DNA of 5,239 nt, from contig CAMLDJ010000369.1 in NCBI GenBank assembly GCA_946478755.1, positions 1 to 5,239 on the forward strand, written 5' to 3'. Made by a program: the position numbers and the translations under genes. Source of the DNA: an uncultured Pedobacter sp. Lineage in GTDB: Bacteria; Bacteroidota; Bacteroidia; Sphingobacteriales; Sphingobacteriaceae. Positions 1-5,239 of this stretch are shown piece by piece; within the stretch, counting starts at the first letter, position 1, and each line of letters opens with the position of its first letter. The notes under the pieces are model-generated. The model was given only the letters and a program-made list of their open reading frames with translations. It was not told where the DNA came from and ran no database searches.

Positions 1-45
1 GCGGATAAAGGCTATTCCGCATTCGTGTTTTATCGAGTCACTCAT
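1..45 (-). CDS. purF: Amidophosphoribosyltransferase, N-terminal 15 codons only (partial at window edge)
   Basis: Reading the minus strand from the ATG at 45-43 gives MSDSIKHECGIAFIR, then the window ends. Seen: the HECGIA block, in which Cys9 sits where class II (Ntn-type) glutamine amidotransferases carry their nucleophile. Known of the family: PurF transfers the glutamine amide to PRPP, the first committed step of purine synthesis in the cytoplasm, and the nucleophilic Cys becomes the N-terminus after a short propeptide is removed. Inferred: residues 1-8 would be that propeptide. This N-terminus resembles the roughly 630-residue Bacteroidetes PurF form. No Shine-Dalgarno precedes the start, but a -7-like box lies about 20 bases upstream. 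Other class II amidotransferases share the Cys-Gly start, so the exact product rests on only 15 residues. Confidence 0.8.
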   Translation of the reverse strand, partial: MSDSIKHECGIAFIR

Positions 46-65
46 TAGGTGTGTTATTTGAGCCG

Positions 66-100
66 CAAATTTACCGTTTATAATAATCAGAACCTAGAAA
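66..100 (-). promoter_or_regulatory. Candidate Bacteroidetes-type promoter for purF
   Basis: On the minus strand TAAATTTGC (73-65) matches the Bacteroidetes -7 consensus TAnnTTTG exactly, including the common following C. A TTTC at 100-97, 23 bases upstream, is a 3-of-4 match to the -33 TTTG box, with spacing at the long end. Transcription would begin near 60, leaving a leader of about 15 bases before the purF ATG at 45. The rest of the 144-base murI-purF gap is AT-rich, and I see no gene in it. The -7 match is the strong part and the -33 part is weak. Confidence 0.4.
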
Positions 101-189
101 GAAATAGAATCTTTCATTCAGATTATAATAGCTGATTTCACATCAATTATAAGTTAATCGGGCCTATTCATGCTCAATTTGCTTAACGC

Positions 190-1020
190 TTAAGCTTTCA
201 GATTTACGTGTTCCGAAATAACGGCTGCCCCAAAAAATACAGAGGCACTGGCGTCAAAAGTTTGCGGATCTCCTGAAGTAAAAAAGTGGCTCTGCCCCTC
301 TTTTGAAATTTCGCACTCAATTTCAGGGTGGTTAGCCAGATATAGAGCCAGGCTATCCGCCACAATATCGTCCTGTGCCAACAGATTGATGTGATCAGGA
401 ATCAGCTCCTTAATTTTGGGTACCAGCAAGGGATAATGCGTGCATGCAAGTACAATACAATCAATTTCGTTATTTCCGGACAGCAGCTCATCCAGGTACT
501 TCTTTACGAAATAATCGGCTCCTGCCTGCTGATGTTCATTATTCTCGACCAGTGGTACCCACATCGGACAGCTTTGCTGTGCAACGTTGATCCCGGGAAA
601 GAATTTGTTGATCTCCATCAGGTAAGATTCGGAATTAACAGTGCCACGGGTTCCCATTATCCCTACGCTTTTTGTTGCGGTAAAATTGTCTACGACCTCA
701 GCAGTTGGCCGGATCACCCCAAGCACCCTACGGTTAGGGTACTTAACCGGAAGTACATGCTGTTGTATAGAACGCAGTGCCTTCGCCGAAGCTGTATTAC
801 AAGCCAGGATTACCAATGGGCAGCCCTGAGCAAACAACCACTCCACACATTCTAAAGTGTACTGATAAATGGTCTCAAAAGAATGGTCTCCATAAGGCGT
901 CCGGGCATTGTCCCCAAAATAGATGTAATTGTATTGAGGTAATTTTTTGATAATGGACTTGAATACGGTAAGTCCGCCATACCCCGAGTCAAAAATACCT
1001 ATAGCCTGCTTATTCTTCAT
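190..1020 (-). CDS. murI: Glutamate racemase MurI
   Basis: Cytoplasmic, cofactor-independent enzyme that interconverts L- and D-glutamate, supplying D-Glu for the peptidoglycan stem peptide. The 276-residue protein has the full family pattern: GIFDSGYGG near the N-terminus (Asp11, Ser12), GDNARTPYG (residues 36-44), ACNTASA with the first catalytic Cys74, PLVENNE with Glu159, and ACTHYPLL with the second catalytic Cys193 followed by His195. Length is typical (260-280). The two cysteines are the acid/base pair that deprotonates opposite faces of glutamate. The start at 1020 is firm: the conserved domain begins at residue 7, and an in-frame stop lies eight codons upstream. There is no Shine-Dalgarno; instead the T-tract of an intrinsic terminator ends three bases before the ATG, which is odd. 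It follows the bamA-ompH-ompH cluster on the same strand, as is common in Bacteroidetes. Confidence 0.97.
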   Translation of the reverse strand: MKNKQAIGIFDSGYGGLTVFKSIIKKLPQYNYIYFGDNARTPYGDHSFETIYQYTLECVEWLFAQGCPLVILACNTASAKALRSIQQHVLPVKYPNRRVLGVIRPTAEVVDNFTATKSVGIMGTRGTVNSESYLMEINKFFPGINVAQQSCPMWVPLVENNEHQQAGADYFVKKYLDELLSGNNEIDCIVLACTHYPLLVPKIKELIPDHINLLAQDDIVADSLALYLANHPEIECEISKEGQSHFFTSGDPQTFDASASVFFGAAVISEHVNLKA

Positions 1021-1023
1021 TAT

Positions 1024-1057
1024 AAAAAACGGGATTGAGTTTTATCACTCCATCCCG
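1024..1057 (-). terminator. Intrinsic terminator between ompH and murI
   Basis: On the minus strand CGGGATGGAGT (1057-1047) and ACTCAATCCCG (1040-1030) form an 11-position stem with a single G/A mismatch and a six-base loop GATAAA. TTTTTT follows directly (1029-1024), the classical GC-rich hairpin plus U-tract. It is oriented to stop transcripts coming from bamA and the two ompH genes. It lies 67 bases after the ompH stop codon and only three bases before the murI ATG, so it must also sit in the leader of any transcript that reads into murI from upstream. The reverse orientation lacks a T-tract and would not terminate. Confidence 0.8.
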
Positions 1058-1072
1058 CAATTTAAATATTTT

Positions 1073-1100
1073 TGCCTTTAAATCCCGTTTCGGGGAGGCA
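1073..1100 (-). promoter_or_regulatory. Second hairpin in the ompH-murI gap, possible leader structure
   Basis: On the minus strand TGCCT (1100-1096) pairs with AGGCA (1077-1073), and inside it CCCG (1094-1091) pairs with CGGG (1087-1084) around an AAA loop. Asymmetric unpaired bases (1095; 1083-1078) separate the two short stems. No T-tract follows, so it is not a terminator in itself. Its CGGGATT segment (1087-1081) is also perfectly complementary to AATCCCG (1036-1030) in the 3' arm of the downstream terminator. It could be mRNA 3'-end structure of the ompH transcript or part of an attenuator for murI; the sequence alone does not decide. Confidence 0.3.
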
Positions 1101-1124
1101 TTGTTATAAATATATTCTACCAGC

Positions 1125-1682
1125 TTATTTCTTAGGAGCTGCTGCAGTTGCTGCAATACCCAATTTGGTTTTTACTGCTGCAGTGATGTCTTCACCACCA
1201 TCCCAATATATTAAAGCCTGGTTTGCGGTATCAAATACATATGCAAAGCCTTTTTCTTTAGATACTGCTTTAATGGCATTATCAGCTTTCACCTGAATAG
1301 GGTTAAACAATTCCTGGTTTTTAGCTTCCAACTCCTGCTGGGCTTTGGTTCTAGCTTCAGTAATGCGTTTTTCAAGATCCTGGAGCTCGGCACCCATTGT
1401 TTGCAATTCTTTCCCTACGGCTTCTTTATTGGCCTCGCTCATTGTTTTTTCTTTATCCTGAGCTGCTTTTAGCTTAGTCTGGTATTCAGAAATCATTTTT
1501 TCAATCTCTGCTTGCTTTCCTTTTTGAAGTGTTTCCAATGTCGCACGTGCTGTTTTAACCTCCGGCATTGCTTCAATAATGTTCGCGGAGTTTAAGTGTG
1601 CGAGTTTTTGTTGTGCATTTGCAATGTTAGCAGTAAACAATAAGCCCGCTGCTACAAAAAATGCGCTAATTAACTTTCTCAT
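1125..1682 (-). CDS. OmpH/Skp-family periplasmic chaperone, second copy
   Basis: Predicted periplasmic holdase that binds unfolded outer-membrane proteins leaving the Sec channel and delivers them to the Bam machinery. The 185-residue protein begins with a signal peptide (Lys/Arg start, hydrophobic 5-18, ANA cleavage site after residue 23, mature N-terminus QQKLAHLNS). Next come the family's short N-terminal strand motif ending in AMPE, a long charged helical region with coiled-coil character (about 42-125, rich in Lys, Glu, Gln and Ala), and the C-terminal strand block FAYVFDT...ALIYWDGGEDIT...KTKLGI. In Skp-like trimers the helices form the tentacles of the client cavity. The tail ends in an Ala-rich AATAAAPKK extension absent from the upstream paralogue. 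It starts 42 bases after that paralogue with no Shine-Dalgarno, so the two are probably co-transcribed. Length is usual for Bacteroidetes members; E. coli Skp has 161 residues. Confidence 0.92.
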   Translation of the reverse strand: MRKLISAFFVAAGLLFTANIANAQQKLAHLNSANIIEAMPEVKTARATLETLQKGKQAEIEKMISEYQTKLKAAQDKEKTMSEANKEAVGKELQTMGAELQDLEKRITEARTKAQQELEAKNQELFNPIQVKADNAIKAVSKEKGFAYVFDTANQALIYWDGGEDITAAVKTKLGIAATAAAPKK

Positions 1683-1724
1683 TCTATTTGTCTTAATAAT
1701 TGTTTCTAATTTATGTTTATATAG

Positions 1725-2255
1725 TTATTTAATCGTCGAATCCGGCTTATATCCGAGCTTTCGGATCACATCGTTGCTTACATCATAGCTACTACTAGCA
1801 TAGATCATCATTGTGGCCTCGCTGCTTTTATCGAAAATAAAGTCCAGGAGTTTGGCCTTGGCAATCTCAGCTACTGCCTTTGTTACACTGTTTTGGATGG
1901 GGCTTAACAACTTAGCCCTGGTCTGAAATAAGTCACCTTCAGGACCGAATATTTTACGCTGAAATTCCTTTGCCTGCTTTTCCTTTTCTATAATATCATT
2001 CTCCCTTCTTTTGCGCATATCCTCTGTCAGCAATACCTGATCTGCCTGATAGGCTTTATACATTTTATCAATTTCGACAAAATTATTGTCGACCTGTTTC
2101 TGCCATTGCTGCGACAAAACGTTCAACTGATTTAATGATGATTTATAATCAGGCAGATGCTGCAGAATATATTCTGTATCCACATATGCAAACTTTTGCG
2201 CAAATGCACCAAAGCTTATGAAAAGCAAGATGCAAATTAAAAAATACTTTTTCAT
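1725..2255 (-). CDS. OmpH/Skp-family periplasmic chaperone, first copy
   Basis: Predicted periplasmic chaperone for outer-membrane protein precursors, encoded between bamA and a second family member. The 176-residue protein has a signal peptide (MKKY start, hydrophobic 5-15, AFA cleavage site after residue 19, mature N-terminus QKFAYVDTEYIL). It continues with the HLPDY motif, a long charged helix pair with coiled-coil character (about 38-115, including an Arg/Lys/Glu-rich stretch at 80-100), and the C-terminal block LLDFIFDKSS...SSSYDVSNDVIRKLGY. It clearly diverges from the neighbouring copy in the helices and in its tail, which ends PDSTIK without the Ala-rich extension. The leader has no Shine-Dalgarno but has a run of eight A residues 12-19 bases before the ATG. 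The gap to bamA is 134 bases and contains a strong hairpin, so expression may be partly uncoupled from bamA. Confidence 0.92.
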   Translation of the reverse strand: MKKYFLICILLFISFGAFAQKFAYVDTEYILQHLPDYKSSLNQLNVLSQQWQKQVDNNFVEIDKMYKAYQADQVLLTEDMRKRRENDIIEKEKQAKEFQRKIFGPEGDLFQTRAKLLSPIQNSVTKAVAEIAKAKLLDFIFDKSSEATMMIYASSSYDVSNDVIRKLGYKPDSTIK

Positions 2256-2334
2256 GGGTGTGTGAGTTTTTTTTCCGTATTAATTATCGTTTCAATTTCT
2301 TCAGTTACCTTCCATGGTTTAACGCTTTCAAATT

Positions 2335-2373
2335 AAGATAGGTTTGCCTGGCTTTACCCGACAAACCTATCCT
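2335..2373 (-). terminator. Strong hairpin after bamA, possible partial terminator or mRNA 3'-end stabiliser
   Basis: On the minus strand a perfect 10-base inverted repeat, GATAGGTTTG (2371-2362) with CAAACCTATC (2346-2337), extends by a G-U and an A-U pair to 12 pairs around a 15-base loop. It begins 16 bases after the bamA stop codon. The following bases are TTAATTTG, a poor U-tract, so termination is probably incomplete. Two jobs fit: a leaky terminator lowering the ompH genes relative to bamA (unless they have their own promoter), or a structure protecting the bamA transcript end. The rest of the 2256-2389 gap is AT-rich and shows no convincing promoter box. Confidence 0.55.
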
Positions 2374-2389
2374 GATTTAATCATGCGTT

Positions 2390-4957
2390 TTAATTAAATC
2401 CTCCAAGCTGTTGGGCTATACTAAAGTGGAATTGTCCTTTATTGGCATCAGGAGATCCGGGGATCTTATCAAATCCATAACCCCAGTCGATTCCCAATAA
2501 TCCAAATATCGGTAAAAATATTTTTGCACCAAAGCCGGCTGACCGTCTAACATTAAACGGATTAAAATCCGAAAACTTATTCCAGGTATTGCCACCTTCA
2601 GCAAAAGCTACTAAAAATGCAGTGGCCTGCTGACTGGCAATTACAGGATATCTCAATTCCATTACATATTTGGTAAAGATCGGACTACCCGATTGCTGCG
2701 CAATATTAGGATCAGATCCTACCGGAATTACAGAGTTATTGGCATATCCACGCATAGCGATCAGCTCCGATCCCTGAAGGAAGTCAAAACCCTGCATACC
2801 GTCACCACCAAGTTTAAACCTTTCGAAAGCAGACTGACCTACAGCACTGTTGTATGAACCAAGGAAACCAAACTGTGCCTGTGCTTTAACCACAAACTTT
2901 CCGGCAAGCCTCTGGAACCATTGCGACTCAAATTTCCATTTATGGTATTCTGTAAATTTATAACGCTGTTTATCAGATGCCGTTTCATAATTTACATTGT
3001 TCAGCAATGAATAAGGAGGGGTTGCTTGAATCGTAAATTTAAAGAATGAACCCCCGGTTGGGAATATCGGGGAATCCCGTGAATCCCTGCTCAGTTCCTG
3101 GGTTAAGTTGAAGTTGTATGAGGTACCTGTACTAAATAAAAACCCACCGTAATTATTCAGGATATACTGTTGTGCATTAATGGAATGGGTTAACTGGAAA
3201 TAGTTATCCGGAAAGTTCAATCTTCTTCCTAAACTAACGGTAACCCCATTTAACCGAATTTTTGAATACTGGCTGCTTGACGGATCAATCGTACCGTAAT
3301 AGCTTCTACCCCCGTTAGATTGTAACGAAGTAAAAGCACTGATCCCAAAGCTGATCGGCTTTTTACCACCTAACCATGGCTCAGAGAAAGAAAAGCTGTA
3401 AGACTGGTAATATTTTCCATTTGTTTGTCCCCGTAAGCTTAACTTTTGCCCGTCTCCTTTTGGCAAAGGTTTATAGGCACTTAAGTTAAACAGATTTCTT
3501 AACGAGAAGTTGTTAAATGTTAAGCCCAGTGTACCAATGATGTTACCACCCCCAAAGCCGCCTGAAAGTTCGATCTGGTCAGAAGGTTTCTCTTCTACAT
3601 GATATTCAATATCTACTGTACCATCTGCTGGATTTGGTTTTGGAATAGGATTAGTTTTCGACTCGTCAAAATTACCGAGCTGGCCGATCTCGCGAACACT
3701 TCGGATCAGCAGGTCTTTTGAAAACTTCTCTCCTGGTTTTGTACGGATATCACGTAATACCACACGGTCGTTCGTGATCGTGTTTCCTACTACTGTAATT
3801 CGGTTATTGGTATACTGAGGACCTTCATAAATCCTCATCTCCATTTCAACGGTATCACTGTAAATCCTGGTCTGAACCGGATCCACATTAAAAGTTAAAT
3901 AGCCATCATTAAGATAAATACTGGATACGTCATCGCCATTAGCGCTTCCTCTTAATTTTTTCTCGAGCTTCTCTTCACTAAATACCTCCCCTTTTTCAAT
4001 GCCCAATGCCCTTTGTAAATAATCAGTAGTATATTTTGCGTTTCCTACCCAGGTGATGTTACCGAAATAATATTTAGGCCCTTCAAATAGATCAATTTTA
4101 ATGCCCACTGCCTTATCGCTGTACTGATAAATGCTGTCCTTTAAAATTACCGCATCACGGTAACCTTTTTCCTGCATCTTGGCAATCAGCTTTACTTTGT
4201 CTTCCTCGTATTTCTCCTTATTAAACTTTCCTGATCCAAACACTTTATAGAATGCCTGTTGTTTTGTTTTCTTGAGATACTTACGAAGTTTAGCCGAAGA
4301 GAATTCTTTATTTCCGGTAAAATTCACTTCATGAACCTTGACCTTTCTGCCCTTATCGACAAGTACCTGCAATATGACACTGTTCTCCTGGCTCGGATCC
4401 GGCTTAGTTTTGTATTCAACATTGGTAAAGAAATATCCCTTTTCCAATAAATATTTTTTAATTGTAGCCGTGGTACTGCTATATAAGTTATCATTGATAA
4501 TGGCCTTACCCGGCTTTTCACTAAGCTTTTCAAGGATATCTGTTTTCTGCGATTTACTGACCCCTGTAAACTCAAAAGAAGCTAAACGCGGGCGCTCTAC
4601 GACTTCAATATCAAAATATACCGTATCCTCAACTAGCTTAACGATGTCCAGCTGAATATCATCAAATAAGCCTTGTGCCCAAAGATTTTTAATTGCATTT
4701 GCAGTTGCCTCGCCCGGTAGCAATATTCTTTCCCCCTTAATCAATTTTGATAGGGTGATGATCACCTCTTTATCCAGATATTTGGTCCCGGTTAAAGTAG
4801 TGCCCCCAATGATATACTCTCTGGGATTGAAATAATCCAGTTCTAATCCTTTGACTTTTAAAGTAGGAGTTGCAGGATTGGACTGAGGACGGGTAATCTG
4901 TGCCACTGTTGGGAGACCAATCAATAACAATAATATAAGTTGGTATATTCTTTTCAT
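2390..4957 (-). CDS. bamA: Outer membrane protein assembly factor BamA (Omp85 family)
   Basis: Central outer-membrane subunit of the Bam complex, which folds and inserts beta-barrel proteins. The 855-residue protein starts with a signal peptide (MKRIYQ, Leu-rich core to about 15, TVA cleavage site after 19; no lipobox Cys). After a short linker come five POTRA domains, approximately 46-122, 123-203, 206-293, 295-379 and 383-458; the last begins VVGNTITND. The remainder (about 460-855) is the Omp85 barrel. It shows the SRDSRDSPIFPTGG strand motif (623-636) and MRGY (735-738), the family's conserved (V/I)RG(F/Y) motif on the loop that folds back into the barrel. Length is normal for Bacteroidetes. 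The chain ends QQLGGFN, so the terminal residue is Asn with Phe penultimate. The start gives a good signal peptide but has no Shine-Dalgarno. It lies 63 bases after uppS with no clear terminator between, and upstream of two Skp-like chaperone genes. Confidence 0.97.
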   Translation of the reverse strand: MKRIYQLILLLLIGLPTVAQITRPQSNPATPTLKVKGLELDYFNPREYIIGGTTLTGTKYLDKEVIITLSKLIKGERILLPGEATANAIKNLWAQGLFDDIQLDIVKLVEDTVYFDIEVVERPRLASFEFTGVSKSQKTDILEKLSEKPGKAIINDNLYSSTTATIKKYLLEKGYFFTNVEYKTKPDPSQENSVILQVLVDKGRKVKVHEVNFTGNKEFSSAKLRKYLKKTKQQAFYKVFGSGKFNKEKYEEDKVKLIAKMQEKGYRDAVILKDSIYQYSDKAVGIKIDLFEGPKYYFGNITWVGNAKYTTDYLQRALGIEKGEVFSEEKLEKKLRGSANGDDVSSIYLNDGYLTFNVDPVQTRIYSDTVEMEMRIYEGPQYTNNRITVVGNTITNDRVVLRDIRTKPGEKFSKDLLIRSVREIGQLGNFDESKTNPIPKPNPADGTVDIEYHVEEKPSDQIELSGGFGGGNIIGTLGLTFNNFSLRNLFNLSAYKPLPKGDGQKLSLRGQTNGKYYQSYSFSFSEPWLGGKKPISFGISAFTSLQSNGGRSYYGTIDPSSSQYSKIRLNGVTVSLGRRLNFPDNYFQLTHSINAQQYILNNYGGFLFSTGTSYNFNLTQELSRDSRDSPIFPTGGSFFKFTIQATPPYSLLNNVNYETASDKQRYKFTEYHKWKFESQWFQRLAGKFVVKAQAQFGFLGSYNSAVGQSAFERFKLGGDGMQGFDFLQGSELIAMRGYANNSVIPVGSDPNIAQQSGSPIFTKYVMELRYPVIASQQATAFLVAFAEGGNTWNKFSDFNPFNVRRSAGFGAKIFLPIFGLLGIDWGYGFDKIPGSPDANKGQFHFSIAQQLGGFN

Positions 4958-5020
4958 TTACAATCTAAAAATCGATGCTAAGTTAATTTAAACACATGTT
5001 AAAAAGTGTTAAAAGTAAAA

Positions 5021-5239
5021 TTAGTTAAGTTGTTCACTAATTTTACCAAAGCGGCGTTCGCGTTTCTGGTAGTCTACAATGGCTTCAAAAAGGTCTTCCT
5101 GTCTAAAGTCAGGCCACAAGGTATCGGTAAAATACAATTCTGTGTAGGCCATTTGCCACAGCAGAAAATTACTAACCCTGTGTTCGCCACTGGTTCTGAT
5201 CATCAATTCCGGATCGGGCATATTTATCGTGGTCAACTG
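5021..5239 (-). CDS. uppS: Isoprenyl (undecaprenyl) diphosphate synthase, C-terminal part (partial at window edge)
   Basis: The last 72 codons of a cis-prenyltransferase, which adds isopentenyl diphosphate units to farnesyl diphosphate to make the C55 carrier lipid for peptidoglycan and surface glycans; it acts at the cytoplasmic membrane face. The fragment reads [20 protein letters not shown] and onward. It contains the signature [16 protein letters not shown], whose two arginines bind the isopentenyl diphosphate. Next come AYTELYF, with the Glu equivalent to E. coli Glu213 that helps coordinate Mg2+, then WPDF and the basic RERRFG close to the C-terminus. This matches the end of E. coli UppS closely. 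The N-terminal catalytic Asp and FPP site lie outside the window. The TTG at 5236-5234 is an internal Leu codon, not the start, since the conserved fold extends well upstream. Family members can make other chain lengths, so the exact product length is inferred. Confidence 0.95.
   Translation of the reverse strand, partial: QLTTINMPDPELMIRTSGEHRVSNFLLWQMAYTELYFTDTLWPDFRQEDLFEAIVDYQKRERRFGKISEQLN

Noticed and set aside
1..20. Imperfect hairpin (GCGGATA with TATTCCGC, one-base bulge) at the window edge
   Set aside because: It lies inside the purF coding start (codons 9-15, CGIAFIR) and is better explained as coding sequence.
181..195. Inverted repeat GCTTAA-GCG-TTAAGC overlapping the murI stop codon as a terminator
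   Set aside because: The stem is only six AT-rich pairs with a three-base loop and no T-tract follows on the minus strand.
391..855. 154-codon open frame on the plus strand
   Set aside because: It lies wholly antisense to murI, whose catalytic motifs are intact; the translation shows no recognisable domain.
2256..2334. Promoter for the first ompH gene
   Set aside because: No TAnnTTTG box is present. A TTAATTTG near-match next to the hairpin has its only upstream TTTG inside the stem, at a spacing of 25, which is too long.
4338..4655. 105-codon plus-strand open frame, Ser/Leu-rich and membrane-like in appearance
   Set aside because: It is antisense to the conserved POTRA region of bamA; hydrophobic, Ser-rich translations are common on the reverse of charged coding sequence.
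4987..5014. Short inverted repeat (AACAC with GTGTT, plus flanking A/T pairs) between uppS and bamA as a terminator
   Set aside because: Five core pairs, a 10-base AT-rich loop and a mismatch make it very weak; more likely AT-rich spacer in an operon.
4958..5020. Dedicated bamA promoter in the uppS-bamA gap
   Set aside because: The nearest candidate, TAGATTG, is one base short of TAnnTTTG, directly abuts the start codon and has no -33 partner at suitable spacing.
1..5239. A novel defence, mobile or biosynthetic system
   Set aside because: Every substantial ORF is a recognisable housekeeping envelope or purine gene, with no repeats array, transposase, integrase, toxin-antitoxin pair or unexplained long gap.

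Overview
The window looks like a chromosomal segment from the Bacteroidetes, most likely a Pedobacter-like member of the Sphingobacteriaceae. The assignment rests on gene order, protein style (a BamA and two OmpH/Skp proteins of Bacteroidetes type, and a PurF beginning HECGIA), moderate-to-low GC, absence of Shine-Dalgarno sequences before every start, and one good match to the Bacteroidetes promoter -7 box. The genus is an inference; no search was possible. All genes lie on the minus strand, so transcription runs from high to low coordinates.

Layout in the direction of transcription: (1) 5239-5021, the C-terminal 72 codons of uppS (isoprenyl/undecaprenyl diphosphate synthase), cut by the window edge; (2) 4957-2390, bamA, complete, the outer-membrane beta-barrel assembly factor with five POTRA domains and a 16-strand-type barrel; (3) a 12-pair hairpin just after bamA (2373-2335); (4) 2255-1725 and 1682-1125, two different OmpH/Skp-like periplasmic chaperones in tandem; (5) a 104-base gap holding two hairpins, the second an intrinsic terminator whose U-tract ends three bases before the next start codon; (6) 1020-190, murI, glutamate racemase, complete; (7) a 144-base gap with a candidate promoter; (8) 45-1, the first 15 codons of purF (amidophosphoribosyltransferase), cut by the window edge.

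The genes form an envelope-building neighbourhood. UppS makes the C55 lipid carrier used for peptidoglycan and surface polysaccharides. BamA folds outer-membrane proteins, the Skp-like proteins carry unfolded outer-membrane proteins across the periplasm, and MurI supplies D-glutamate for peptidoglycan. PurF (purine synthesis) appears to be a separate unit with its own promoter.

I found no mobile element, CRISPR array, RNA gene, or novel protein system. The most interesting features are regulatory: the terminator pressed against the murI start codon, with a possible competing pairing upstream of it, and the hairpin separating bamA from its chaperones.
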